From Chytridium lagenaria (Eukaryota > Chytridiomycota > Chytridiomycetes > Chytridiales > Chytridiaceae), in NCBI GenBank assembly GCA_025449115.1, contig JAHLKC010000108.1:62001-126000 (forward strand): a DNA stretch of 64,000 nt. The letters run 5' to 3'. Shown here piece by piece: positions 24,989 to 36,931 of the stretch. How positions within the stretch are numbered: position 1 is the stretch's first letter; each line of letters starts with the position of its first letter. Below the pieces are notes generated by a model. The model saw only the letters and a program-made list of their open reading frames with translations, made no database searches and was not told the DNA's origin. The translations under genes and the position numbers were made by a program.

Positions 24989-25125
24989 GTCCTCACAGTG
25001 GTCTAGTGATAATGATGGTGATGATGGTGATGGTAATGATGGTGATGGTGATGGTAAATATATAATGCAGCATCTCCTACTGCTGCTGCTGCTGCTACTG
25101 AAGAAGAAGAAGAGGAGGATCCGTC
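24463..25125. repeat. trinucleotide microsatellites
   Basis: Runs of GAT/ATC, GTT/AAC and CTG/CAG units are dense here (for example 24617-24640, 24873-24945, 25011-25055, 25078-25097). They encode Ser, Thr and His runs in the phosphatase N-terminus when read on the minus strand. Confidence 0.8.
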
Positions 25126-25128
25126 CAT

Positions 25129-26713
25129 GGTAGATAGATGGGTAGCCAAGTAGGTAGTAAAAAGGATTAATAATAATAATAAATAAGAAAGAATGATGGT
25201 AGGGAATGCTGGGGTATTATTATTAATAAAACAAAAATAGGGAAGAAGAAGGGAAGAGAATTATTATTATTAAATAAACACCGGGAAATAATATTAGAAA
25301 ATAAATAAATATAAAAAAGTAAAATAATTGCTCGATATGGTCATGAATAAAATAAATAAATAAAATAAATGAATTATTAAAAAGTAAAATGGGCTTACCT
25401 CATCCTTGTATTACACTAAGGAAGGGTAATAAATAATATATATGTATTATTATTTAATTATGAATGACGTCTTGTCAACAATATAGAATTAATAGTGACG
25501 TCAATATGATGATGATGAATGAATGAATGAATAAACTCCATGACAACATGCTGATGTTATTTTATTATTAAAGTTAATTATAATGATTAATGATGGATGA
25601 AATATGGAATATGGATGGAAATGGATGGATATAGCCAATATAATATAAATGAGGTAATCAATAACTAACTAACAGGCTGTCCCTCTCCTCCTTTATTTAT
25701 TTAATTAATTATTTATATCTTGTCCACATGTGAATTACGTTATATATTTAATATGCCATGAATCCTTATTATAATGTACACACACTAATATAAAATCTTC
25801 TTATTCATTCGCCTCACTTGAACACACACCACCATCATTATCCTAGACTAGTGTACTATAACATTAGACTAGCCTAGTGTACTTTAACACTAGACTAGTT
25901 AGTGTACTTTAACACTACTTTGTCTACTTTAACAACTAGTCTAGTGTACTTTAGATGTGTGAGGTAGACCACCACTGTCATAACCACTGAGTGTACTCTT
26001 AAAACTCTTTTTGTTTCTACGCGTCCATGTTTCACTTATTAACAAATCACAATTATACATATATGATCATCAACATCAAGGGTGGTGATGTGGGTTGTAT
26101 GAATCTCTTAAAACTGTCCCTACGATATCTATGCAGTATAACTATTAAACCATCTTTTCAATCCATTCCACTCTCAATGCAAACACTCAAGTTAAACATA
26201 TCACCATCATACAACCCGTATTCGTCTCATCCCATCCTCCTCTCCTTCACCGTCATCCATACCTATATATTGCCCCTTGTCAAGTATCCTTCCACACACA
26301 CCACCCACACACACACACGCAACGCGCATACGAACAAACAAAGCCTAGCCACACCAACACACCCCAACACGCACACATTCCACACTAGAGTATTTACCAA
26401 CATACACTCACTCACTCATCCACACATTCGTCTATCTCATCCATCTATCCCACAATTACTCACAATCCACACAAACTTCATTGAATTTTTTTCCTATCTA
26501 ACATGGAAGATAACGGCATGGACGTCTCATCACCAAAACAAAAAAAAAAAAATTAATAATTTCAACTATCACAACAAAAACACCGTCCAGAAAAAAACCT
26601 CTTTTAATATCATCAAAAAATAAAACATGAAATCCACGTAAAAAAAAAAAAAAAGGTAGAGACAACAATACAAAACAACACCAAATCCAAGATGAGGGGA
26701 CGTGGACCCAAAC
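25129..26713. other. AT-rich intergenic region with microsatellites
   Basis: No gene is supported. It holds TAA/ATT and AAAT-type repeats (25168-25400), GATG/AATG repeats (25507-25535), a repeated CTAGACTAGTGTACTTTAAC family (25846-25960) and an (AC)-rich stretch (26290-26330). Reading frames here are short and low in complexity. Confidence 0.5.
25846..25960. repeat. degenerate tandem repeat around GTGTACTTTAACACTAG
   Basis: Five imperfect copies of a roughly 20-30 base unit with core GT(G/C)TACTTTAACA and CTAGACTAG occur side by side. The CTAGACTAG part is nearly self-complementary, so neighbouring copies can pair. Confidence 0.75.
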
Positions 26714-28651
26714 TCAAAGCACAGATCCAAACACCTTATTGTATCTCGCAATCGACGGTCCATACTCCTCATACTGCGCTTTAGTATGACACACCGTATA
26801 AAACTCGGGCTATACAACCATTCCCAAAAAAAAAAAAACAACATTAGTATCTCCAATACAAAAAAAAAAAAAAACGACATACCAAATCCGCCAACAAACT
26901 CCCCCCATTCCACACTGCATATCTCTGTCTCTTGTGTTGAACCACATTAACTTCAATATCTTTTCCTCGAACACTCGCTTCATTCGCACCCGTAGTCTAA
27001 CAGCAGAGACAGCAGAATTAACAAGCCGCGCAGACGTCAACCGTTTCAAATCACGTTCAAGCCGTTTCCCAAATCCTTAAACATGGTAGATCCACCAGAA
27101 AGGACAATATTCTATACAACCACACATATCAAAAGGTTAAACACAAACAGACGACAAAGCAATGAAACAAATATACGAGTAAAAATCTCACCTTATACAA
27201 TCCACGTCTAGTATCAATAGGACAGCTCTGAATAACCTGATCCACCACCTCCGGCAACGGTGTCAAGAAATCCGAGCTCGCAATCTCGGGGCTAAAAAAA
27301 TCTCGGGTCCCAAAAACCTCTCAAACCCCACATCAACACTATACGCCTTTTTCGTGACCCCATGCAAAACTCATGCTTCTTAAACCATTCTTTAGGGTCC
27401 CCATCGTATTTAGCAAACTCTTTAGCAATGTTGGGACACACGTAAGAGTAGAGCTCTTTGATGCGTCGAGCTACTTCCATGGATTCTTCAGGGGGGATCG
27501 AGTTTTCTCGTTCTCGAAGGAGTTGTTGAACAAAGGCCGTAATGTCGCGACCGGCAATGGGGATGTGTTTGATCGATGAACCAATAACGTAGCCTTCCGC
27601 CTGATCACAATCAAAAGTGTTCAATTTTAGCAATAGAACGTCAATACCATAAAAAAAAAGGCAGCGACCAAGAAAACCCCAAAAAAGAAAACTTACAACA
27701 GGAATCACATGAGTCACACCATCCCCCGAATCAATGACAGTTCCAGTAAGATAAGATGAGGTGTTGCTCTTCTTGCTTCCAAAGGTGGATGCCAGTGCCA
27801 GCACCGCCTGCACACCAATGTAAAGACCCTTGACTCCAAACGACTCGAAAAAGATCTCGGCAGTGAATTCACGGTTCTCGGGAGCGTTCAATGGTGGTTC
27901 GGTCTATTCATTGATCGTTTGATGCATTAGTAAAGAAAATGTGAGCATCTAAAAGCCCCTCAAAAAATAAAAACATTAAAGTTATCAAAGGTGGATCCAT
28001 CCCATTTATGAGGAAAATGGATCCAATCTTCAAGTCAAACACCAATGCCATCACAAAAAACCAACCAAAAAGTAAATATAAAATAAAAAAATAAGGTTGA
28101 TCCATCCCATTCAATAAACAAAATAGATCCAATCCCAAAGTCAAACAGCCATGCCATCACCAAAAAAACCACCAAAAAAAAACCATACCCTCCATACTCA
28201 CCAACAAAAAGTAATGATCCTCCGGCTCACACCTCAAATACTGAAAAATCGAAGCCTGATGAAACTTCTCCATATGATCCCAATTCTCCACCTGCCCATG
28301 TCGAATCGGATAACTCAACCCATAACTATGATTATTGGCTACAGCTTCATCCCCAATATGAAAATCCATATCCTCAATCCCCCTCTTTGACGCTAAATTC
28401 GACGTGGCCACCGTCGCTCCTCGAGATGGGGCAGAGGTGGAGGAGGTCGATGGCGTCTCGCGGGTACCAATGACGGTGGGGATGATGAATTGGGGGTCGG
28501 TGTTGCCGGCGTACCCCATTTTGGTGTAGCTGCGCGTGTTTGGTTAGATAAGGGATGGTGGGGGGTGGGATGGTGGGGAGGGGGAGGGAGGGGGAGGGGG
28601 TTTTCCTCACCCTGTGCCGTTGTCGATGACGATGGCCTTTGTTTCCGACAT
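26714..28651 (-). CDS. ARP3: actin-related protein 3 (Arp2/3 complex)
   Basis: Arp3 is one of the two actin-like subunits of the Arp2/3 complex, which nucleates branched actin filaments at endocytic patches. The ATG at 28651 gives [14 protein letters not shown], the first phosphate-binding loop. Exons continue with [47 protein letters not shown] (diagnostic), [72 protein letters not shown], then [16 protein letters not shown] and [18 protein letters not shown] up to the stop at 26714. The 'GGS.L.....[13 protein letters not shown]' ending is specific to Arp3 rather than to actin. The intron at 27904-28201 is long for this window and contains a tandem duplication. The reading needs a few frame corrections (near 26985 and 27300-27360). 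Confidence 0.95.
27989..28185. repeat. tandem duplication within an ARP3 intron
   Basis: Two copies of a roughly 90-105 base unit with a 105-base period start at 27989 and 28094. Both carry GG(T/A)GGATCC-like starts, ATCCATCCCATT, a second GATCCAATC, AAGTCAAACA and ATGCCATCAC. They have diverged by scattered substitutions. Confidence 0.8.
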
Positions 28652-29370
28652 GGCTGCTTGATGGATGGTCTGCTGCCAGATACCAAATACCCAATTTCTT
28701 GAAAAATTTGGTGGGGGTGGATGGACTCTGCGACTCAAAGAACCTGAAGCACGAATGACGAGAACGAATGACGAACAGTGGGTCATGATCATATTGAGTC
28801 CTGGACTCCCTCTTTGAATGTCATTGCACCAAGCGTCTTTTTTATTATAAGCTTTTCGTTGATGTCAAAACAAAAGAATGGAGTGAGTGCATTTTCACAA
28901 CAACACGACAAAATACATTTCACCCAACCTTGGTTGATATTCAAGGCATATTAAAATAAAGAATGGAGCGAGTGCAGAGGGCCGAGCCTTTTTCACTACA
29001 AAGAGGTACGTTGCGAAGTGTAAAGATTCTACACATTTATCGATTCAACGTTCCTCGTGATTTCTCTGATCTACAACAGAAATAAACTCCGTGATGATAG
29101 TACAATATGTTGGTAAAGCTTAATACGAATTTTGATATCAAAAACATGTCTTATGGTTTTCTTATGCAACGTGATGGCACGTAAAAAGAGCAAGAGGTGA
29201 AAGAGGTTTTTTAAAACAACAAAGTCATCAACTCCATCAAGGAAAAGTGTCAACGTACAGCCAAAAAAAGGTACAAATCCAAACCCAAGAACAAAAAAGG
29301 CGATCAACCTCACAAGTTGTAATGCAAAACAAAAAAAAAAGAGGGTAACATCAGAAGCATAAACGTTAAA
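28652..29370. other. intergenic region upstream of ARP3
   Basis: No gene is supported. It contains a short repeated phrase (AAAGAATGGAG(T/C)GAGTGCA at about 28873 and 28960) that may belong to the ARP3 promoter. Its role is unknown. Confidence 0.4.
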
Positions 29371-31054
29371 TCAAAGTTGCATAACCCCCGCAATCTCCTG
29401 CTGAGTCACACCCTTCCTTTTACTCAAATTCTTTGTAAGAAACCCTTCAAAGTCCCATCCACTCTCATAGTTCCACATTAGGCTCCTCAATGAGAAGGTC
29501 GACTTCTCTATGGGAGGGTGTTGCAGAACATGTCAAGGGGGAGATCGTTGGCATCGTATCCAAAGGGGTTTTCAATCTACCAAAACAACGAATGAGTATA
29601 GAATTTCAGGGGGGGGGTAACTGACCTCGAGACCAATCTGCTCAATTCCGACAAGGAGGAAGGCGGCGAGAGCGACGGTGGGGATGGTGAGCCAGTGAAG
29701 GAATTCGACGAGTTGGAAAGGGAGGAGAAGGATGTAGAGCATGAGGATGTCTGTTATGAAAAGCGTCATTAGCGGTTTGCGTGGAACGTGTGAAATGGAA
29801 GGTACGTGTAGAGGAATGGATGCTTACGCTTCAAGTGGAGATGGTAGGCAAGGGGGATTTTGGTGGTGAGAATCCTGTCAAGGTTGGTGTGAACGTCAAC
29901 CATGGAGGTGATGGAACTCAAACAGGCGCCACCAACAACCGCGGAGATAGTACCCTTGGCTAATAAATGTAACAATTAGAATGCTGTTAAAATATAAAAA
30001 CGTGGTTTTTACTTACCCATCTTTCCGGTGATGAGGGAGGTGAGGTTGGACGAGATGACGATGGGAACGTTGGTGCAGCCGCAAGCGTAGTTGGACCTTA
30101 AAATGTCGTCAATTATGATAAGTTATTTTATAGCAAAGTCGAAACAGCTATAACACAACAGCTATAACACAAAGATATACACTTACAAGTGAGGGACCTC
30201 ATCATCATCATGCAACAACGGGCTCGACTCCATATCATGTTGATAGCTCGTACTCGCAGCTCTAGGCGCCGTCGGTTTCCTCGAAGTCGAAAACCCCTTC
30301 TTGACGGGAATCATGGGCAACAAACCTCCAAAATCCTCATACCCAACTCCATGTTCACCCCTAAGATGATGCTTGACAGCAACCGAGAATCCGACGAGAA
30401 GCTTCATAGCAGCTATCTTTTGAGCATGATCGAGTTTAGCAGCGGGACTGGTGAGAGCGTCTTCGGTTGCGAGAGTCGAGTGAAGGAGACGTGCGGCGGC
30501 GCGAACGTTGGAGGTGAGGGTTGTCCAGAGTTTACGACCTTCCCAGAAACGATCGTCTGTTTTACACTGTTAGAATTGCTTGGAAGAATGGTGGGGGGGG
30601 GGGGGGGATCTTACATGAAAGGTTTGTTCTGAAGGCCATAAGAAGACCGAGAACGATGGTGAGGATGGGGATAAGCTCCTTGGAGATTGAGAGCTTGTAA
30701 AGCGTCTCGTGAATCATGACGACCATGGCCGTGTACACTGTGTAGAACACGACGTAAGGGAGCTAATCCAATGAATGAAAAAAGAGGTACGATGATGTGA
30801 TTAGTACAGTCACCGAACAAGCGGGAAAACATCATAAAAGAACTCACGACAGAAGGTAGAACGGAACCCCTCCATGCAATCCAAGGGTAGGCCTGCTTCT
30901 CGTCAACAAAGATCGGAAGAGGTGTCTCCCCGACACCAGTGAAAGCAGCTTGTGTAGGAGCCCTTTGAAGTCCACTCTTGGGGTTGGCCGACGAGGAGGA
31001 ACCCGAACGAAACGGGCTCGCCTTAGCGGTTGTAGGTGAGGTGACGGTGACCAT
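29371..31054 (-). CDS. bestrophin/YneE-like membrane channel protein
   Basis: Members of this family form pentameric anion channels in membranes. The ATG at 31054 starts a Ser/Thr-rich N-terminus, then YPWIAWRGSVLPSVV (about 30886-30845). The first hydrophobic pair follows (YVVFYTVYTAMVVMIHETLY and LIPILTIVLGLLMAFRTNLS), then DDRFWEGRKLWTTLTSNVRA, as in the family 'R+.EGR..W' block. Further on are SSPLLHDDDEVPHL, SSITSMVDVHTNLDRILTTK, PLAYHLHLK, a second hydrophobic pair (LYILLLPFQLVEFLHWLTIP and AAFLLVGIEQIGLEV) and the hallmark IENPFGYDANDLPLD (about 29575-29530). The 3' end has frame breaks: one frame stops just after FCNTLP (about 29518), while corrected reading continues with EVDLLIEEPNVEL, as expected for the family, so I extended the envelope to a stop at 29371. 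Confidence 0.85.
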
Positions 31055-31770
31055 GATGGAATTGTGATCAACAAAGGACGGCTGTGATGGATAACGACGA
31101 GGTTGATGAACGGTCGATGCGAGAAAACTGGGAGACTTTTTATACCTTGAACTTGTGCAATTATTAGCAACTTGATTACAAGCCCTTTGCCAATCAGGAA
31201 ATTCCAAAGACGGCTAGAGTGATAGATGGCTTGGAGCTTCATGAAATCAGTTTCCCAAAGCACCTCCGAGGAATATATAAGCGCCAACCACCTCCGAGGA
31301 GTTGAAGTGGCGCCGTCACCTCTGCCCATCAACCAGGCCGCACCAAACCGTGCTTATCATTTACGACCGCCCAATCCAGTACCCTTTTCATGCGCTTTTC
31401 TTATTCCCATGTTATAAATAGAAAGGCATGTGGCCTGGGGCATATCCAGTGGACCTATAGATAATATCGTGAAGGATAGCTTAGACGCGAGAGTGCGGCT
31501 TCAGCCATGGAGTTATGCCAAAAAGCAAGTACTACAAGATGTAGTTATCGGTTTATCATCTTTAAGGAAAATATTATAATAAAAAACACATGGCTTCACC
31601 GCGGCCCAACATAAGTTAACAGAAACAAAAAAAAAAACATGGGGGCTTAGTCCCTATAACATTCGCTCCGCAGCACGAATTGTGTAAAAAAGGAAAAAGA
31701 AAAGACAAATAAAAGAAAGATTTTCACACGACATTAATAAAAAGGGGATATACACGAAATTGGAGATCGA
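31055..31770. other. intergenic region
   Basis: No gene is supported. It holds the bestrophin upstream region and the tyrosinase 3' flank. A-rich after 31540. Confidence 0.4.
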
Positions 31771-33791
31771 CTAAACTCCATTGCTCCCCAACGCTTCTGC
31801 AGCCAAAGCCATCTCCAAGTCCCTCACAGCCTCACCCTGCCTTTCCGTCATCTCCTTCACACTCTCCGTCATTTGCTGGCCACCCGCTGTCCACCCTCCA
31901 CCCCCAACAGCCGCCAAAGCTCCAACCCAAACCCCCAACCCCACCTTTCGCAACATCTCCAGTCAATTTATCCTCCCCAGTCACTACGCCCTCCATCAAA
32001 ATCCTCCTCCCAAGCGCCGCCCTTGACACGTACCCAGGAACTCCATTAGCGTGCTCAACAACCTTTGCAAAACATCTCCTCAATCTCCCTCACAGCTTCA
32101 ACATCATATCCATGCTTTTCTCAACCACCCTTCATCTAAAGGCGTCGCCTTCCTCAACGCAAACAAATCCGTTCTATCACTCGCTCTGGGCGTCAAGACG
32201 CTTCCATCAACACCTTTTGCCCCTCTCAAGCAATACCTGAAAATCCCAACATCCGCCAACGTCCTATTCGACATCGCCGTCAAGGTATCACACGACACAC
32301 CCTGCGCGCCTGCCTCTTCAATCAACGACGCGGTAACACGTTTATCTTGTCGTCGAGTCAAAGCAGAGGTCGTAATGTTTGACGGGTGCGGCAACCATAC
32401 GGCGAACAACAGGGGGACGAGAGTATCTGTAGCAGAACCATCCTCCACCGGTTGTCCACATGGCGTTGCGAGCAGTGAGTCCACCGGGGAAGACACTGCG
32501 TGACGAAAGGTCGGTTCCACCAGAGATAGGATCAGAGTCTCTTGCATCATTTGCGCCAGGATTGCCTTCGTCCCGATTGCCCTCGAACACGTCTCCAACG
32601 TCCGGGTAGAGTTCTTGCCAGTCAGCCCAAATTTTATCAATCTGATATAGTTAATAACGAAAAATGGTTAGGATTGTGTTTCCAATGTCACTTTCTCGGA
32701 TTTTAAAGGTTAAGCGACAAAAGGTGTTTAAGATAAACGTACCATAGCATGATGCACAATAAAAATAGGATCTTTAAAGAAGAAAGAAAATAATTAGCTT
32801 TATCACTAACAAACAATGATGAAATAAAATATCATACATCGTTAAAAAATTAGACAATAAAACTTACCATTTGGACTCGGCCCGGGGTTCGACATATCTC
32901 CGCCAATAGCATTATGCACGGCCGCATGCGGTACATTAACACCAACCCTAAACCGATTGAACCCTCCAGCCCTCGTCGCCAACAACGCCCCAATCTGTTC
33001 CGGGCTATACACACTCCCCCTCATTCCACTTCCCCTATCAAAGTTCCTTGTGACGCAAGTCGCCGGATTGCCCTTCCCCACGACTGTAGTGAGGAATGCA
33101 AAGGCGCCATCAAATATACAGCCTCCTCTCCTCCTGTTCCACCGAATGCGTCGGTACGCCAGACGTCGGATTGTTCGGGGGCTTGGGAATCGAGCGTCCA
33201 GTCCCAGTAGGGGATGGAGCCGGAGAAGCCGCAGAAATCCTTAAGGGCGTTCTCAAAAAAGACGAGGTAGGTGCGGTGCCATGGAAGGAATTGGGCCTCC
33301 AGAAGACATTAGATGGCGTACATGTGAGGGAAGAAGAATTGGAATCGAGACGAAAGGTTGACGCTTACCACTTGATGAATAGTTGGTGTGTTAAATAAAT
33401 GGGTATACCTACAGAACAAGCACATCAGTACAACCGTTTCAGTTATGCTGCCATTTTCAAATATAACGATACAATGAAACCAGAACAACCGAACAAGAAA
33501 AACTTACGCAAAGTCATCATAAACACTCCCACTTCTTCCTCTGTTGTTTGTCAATATCGACGGTGTCCTCTGCAAGCACTTGACAGCGTTCAAGAACTCG
33601 CTCCGTTCACCCGGCGACAACTCTCTCCATTCTCGTCTCAATGCCCCTCCTCCGCATGCGTTTCTCCGGCCAGGCCCATTGAGGGGTGCAGAGCGGTGAC
33701 TGGGGTTTGGGTAGCCACCTTGACGCCTTTGGAGGTCGGCTTGGGTGGAGATGACGAGGACGAGGACTAGGATTAGTGTTGAGATGTACAT
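31771..33791 (-). CDS. secreted tyrosinase (type 3 copper oxidase)
   Basis: Tyrosinases oxidise phenols to quinones, the first step toward melanin. The ATG at 33791 opens a signal peptide (MYISTLILVLVLVISTQADL). WRELSPGERSEFLNAVKCLQ follows, as in fungal tyrosinases. The CuA site is assembled across introns from YTHLFNTPTIHQV (about 33407-33370) and AQFLPWHRTYLVFFENAL (about 33300-33245). SIPYWDWTLD follows. The CuB site reads VNVPHAAVHNAIGGDMSNPG (about 32945-32885), then SPND split by an intron, then PIFIVHHAMIDKIWADWQ (about 32770-32625). The His pattern is complete for a binuclear copper centre. The rest is a long C-terminal region ending at 31771 with AEALGSNGV. At least two frame breaks (near 32420 and 31960) interrupt the C-terminal part. 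No melanin-pathway partner is visible nearby. Confidence 0.88.
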
Positions 33792-34790
33792 GGCCGATTG
33801 TGTCAGCTTGAACGTAGTAGGTAGTGTTGACCAGTTTTTTCTTCGTTGTTATTTCAACTAGACTCTCTCTTTACATTATGGTTTTCTTGAGCATCCGGGT
33901 GACTCAATCTTGGTTGGATAGCGGCGGGAGCTGTTGTTCGGACATTTGACATTGACAGTTTAAAACCCTGGCAGATTAAATTTGACTTCAATAATCATCT
34001 ATAACCTAACCTTACTACCTGCCTACCTGCACTTGCCCAACGCGCGCGTAGTTCTGCTATAAATAAAACCGAATGCATTTATTGAGTTAGGTTATTATTA
34101 CATTAAGGCTGCGTTTATCATTTACTGAAGAACTGGATTAATTCTTGTTATTGAGTAGTTCATTGTTTCATAACTAGCTTTTATTTGATTATTTCCTTAC
34201 TGCTAAAAACCTTCTCAAGAGTAGAGAAGGTAAAAATTATAGTCTTTCATGGATGTGCATAATTTAAAAGATTGAAAGAATGACGTGGACGCACATCAAG
34301 TCCCTTCGTTAAGGTTCGTTAAGGTTTTTTGACTTCAGCATAATTTAACGTCCAGGCCTGCAGCCACCGATTCTACTCATGTAAAACTTGAATCAAAAAA
34401 GCCACCACTCCCTGTCATGTTAACTGACAAAACGTGCAATGCTCGTAATCAGTCTATTTAGATTTATGAAAGCGAGATTGGGGACTTCTGATGCAAGACT
34501 TTAAAGCATATTTATGTACTACAATATGTCATATTTCTAGAGGATGTCCTGGGTTTCGAGATATATGAAAGGAAAAAGAAGAACAATAGAAGCAAACAGT
34601 CGAAGCAAGAAAAACAGGATAAGCAAATAATACAACGGTACGCCATATACGGCGGAGGATAAGAACCAAATAATCACTGCAAGGCGAAGCTCAACCGAGA
34701 AAGCGCCAGTCGAAGATTAAACCGCCTTGGTGCTGAAGAAATAACAAAAACAGAAGACGATCAACGGCGCTCTTAAAATCGAAGCCCTCT
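33792..34790. other. intergenic region
   Basis: About 1 kb without a supportable gene. It includes a short tandem phrase (TTCGTTAAGG twice near 34305-34325). Nothing else was recognised. Confidence 0.45.
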
Positions 34791-35461
34791 TCATAGCATC
34801 GCAACAGCCAAACCCGTTAACGAGCAAACTAAAATCCCAACCCCTGCGCCAGTACCCCTGTGACTCCTCACAGCCGCAGAAGCCGCGGCCTTGTCATTGT
34901 TTACCCCGCCATTTTGCCTCACAGTCGTTACCAGCGGTAACGGAGTCGGTGCCGTCATGCAGTACAACGAGAGTAACGGCATCACAGTCGTCTCTCCACA
35001 ACTCGTCGCACACGTTCTAAGTATAGTCATGGAAGTCACATCCTACATATAAACAGTATAAGCTTGCTATATATAACGTAACGGGTGACTTACGCATAGC
35101 CCTGATATCTGACCCGACACAATGGATGCAAGTACTGACGGCATTTTCTGCAGACACCCCAACGCGCAAGGTGAAAGGTTCTGGAGGACGTTGGAGAGAT
35201 CCGAGAAGGAGTTGCTGGGTTTGGATGCGACGCTTATGGCGAGACCGATTATGGAGCCAGTTGCAGAGGCCGGGCGGATGGCAAAGGGTCTTGGCGGGTG
35301 ATGGTTGGGGAGGGTGGAGATTGGATGGAAGGACTTAAAGGGATGGGTGTGCGGGTTGCTTCGGAGACTAAGTCGGCATCCCAGAAAGTTGCGGATGGAG
35401 GAGTTTGTGCGATTGTTAAAGTAGCGAGAAAGAGAGTGAGGAAGGTAGATGTGATGCGCAT
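34791..35461 (-). CDS. small secreted Cys-rich protein, probably GPI-anchored (copy 1)
   Basis: The ATG at 35461 gives a signal peptide (MRITSTFLTLFLATLTIAQ), then a Thr/Ser/Pro-rich segment. After a frame break (about 35290) follow SNSFSDLSNVLQNLSPCALG with CLQKMPSVLASIVSGQISG and, past a 52-base intron, RTCATSCGETTVMPLLSLYC. The Cys spacing (CxxxC, C, CxxxC, C) recalls CFEM-like fungal surface domains, but two of the usual eight Cys are not evident. The C-terminus ends in a hydrophobic stretch (GVGILVCSLTGLAVAML), consistent with a GPI signal. The neighbouring gene has the same architecture, so these are probably tandem duplicates. CFEM proteins bind haem or act at the wall; that role is only suggested here. 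Confidence 0.62.
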
Positions 35462-35902
35462 GGTGGGCAGTAGTATGTGTTCAGTGCGATAGTGATGGTA
35501 CGGGTATGAACGTTCAATACGTGAAGTCGATGCTAGCAGCTGAAAAGGCAACAAAATTATAAGATTTGTATCGGATAAAGAATAAACTGTTTTCGCTCTT
35601 TAACGAGAGGCCGGCTATGACGGCTCGAGGGGTGTTGCTCATAAAAACCCTCCAAGCGACACCCTTTACCTCGATCCCTTCGTCCTTGTCACCAACCCAT
35701 CTTGACAATTCGTTCGGACATGTCCGTCGCTATCATGCCTACACCTTGCAGACCTCAAAATACAACAACGATTTATTCAGCGAAAAAATATCGTCTGAAG
35801 GAAAATATATAAAAAGATGCACAATACGTTCGGTTTGCTAAACGAAAAAAAGTACTTATTTGTGGAGAGACAAGAAAAGGGCGGATGAAAACGTCATGAA
35901 AA
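35462..35902. other. intergenic region between the two Cys-rich genes
   Basis: No gene is supported in this spacer. Confidence 0.35.
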
Positions 35903-36478
35903 CTAAATCTGAACAACTACCATAACTCCAGCAACAATGCAAGAAGCCACCTTAGTAACAACTAATCCCATCCCCCCAGAAGCCTTTGCTACCACTCTCG
36001 CAGTCGGCAACGGCGACTCTTTCGGCACCGTAGCGCAAAAGCTCTGAATCGTATTAAACTAAACAACAAACACCATCAGTAACCAACGCATCAACCAAGT
36101 CCAACTCACAATATTGTTATCATCAGGACAATTCTTTCTACAGTTCTCCAAGGTTGCCGGAGTCTTTGGATCCAGACAGGCATCTGCAACTCGCTCCGAT
36201 ACTGCGATGGTGAGGACCGACAAAAGGTTTCCGAGACATGTTGTTGCACATGTGGTGAAGCCGGTGAGAGTTGAGAAAAGATCGACAAGAGCGGGGGAGT
36301 TTGTGGAGGTTGGAGGCCTTGTGGATGGTATGGTAGCGATGGCGGAGGTGGGAATGGCAAGAGCAGGTGGGGAAGCAGGGGCAGGGTTGATGGAGATAGG
36401 GATGGTGGTTTGGGCGACTATTTGCAATGCTATCGCTACAAGGCAGAGGACTGAAGCCGCAATACGGAATGCAATCAT
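35903..36478 (-). CDS. small secreted Cys-rich protein, probably GPI-anchored (copy 2)
   Basis: The ATG at 36478 gives a signal peptide (MIAFRIAASVLCLVAIAL) and a Pro/Ser/Thr-rich spacer. The Cys domain reads LFSTLTGFTTCATTCLGNLL, with later DACLDPKTPATLENCRKNCP. A 56-base intron (36059-36114 region) leads to FNTIQSFCATVPKESP and a hydrophobic C-terminus (VVTKVASCIVAGVMVVVQI) before the stop at 35903. The CxxxC...C...CxxxC...C pattern and the intron position match copy 1. A CFEM-like or related wall protein is likely; the specific function is unknown. Confidence 0.68.
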
Positions 36479-36931
36479 GGCTGATGCAAGTCCCCTCAAC
36501 TTATAATTTTGTGATCGACTACTCCAGTCTTTTATTATATTTTTTTAAGCCCAGCTGGCGGCAGCCACAAAAAGCCTCCTTTCGAGGACGCGTCTATATG
36601 ACTGTGCCCATAAGTGCAAGAGAAAATTATTTTAACGCGACGCGGACGAGATAAAAAGGTAATTATCCAGCATATTGGAAGGAAACAATGAGCAGGGTCT
36701 TTGATAAGAAAAAAAACAATATAAATATCTTATTAAGAGTTAAAGACGTGTGTATATTCATTCTTGTTGAAGAAAAAGAAGCAAGAAAAGAGAAAAAAAA
36801 AGCGTATCGTATATATATAAAGCCAAAACAAAAATAAACCGACGAATGTCAGCCAAAAATCATGGCCATCCCTCCCCAAATAAACTGTACAATGCCCTCT
36901 CAACTTCTATAGACAAAAGCGCGCTTCAACA

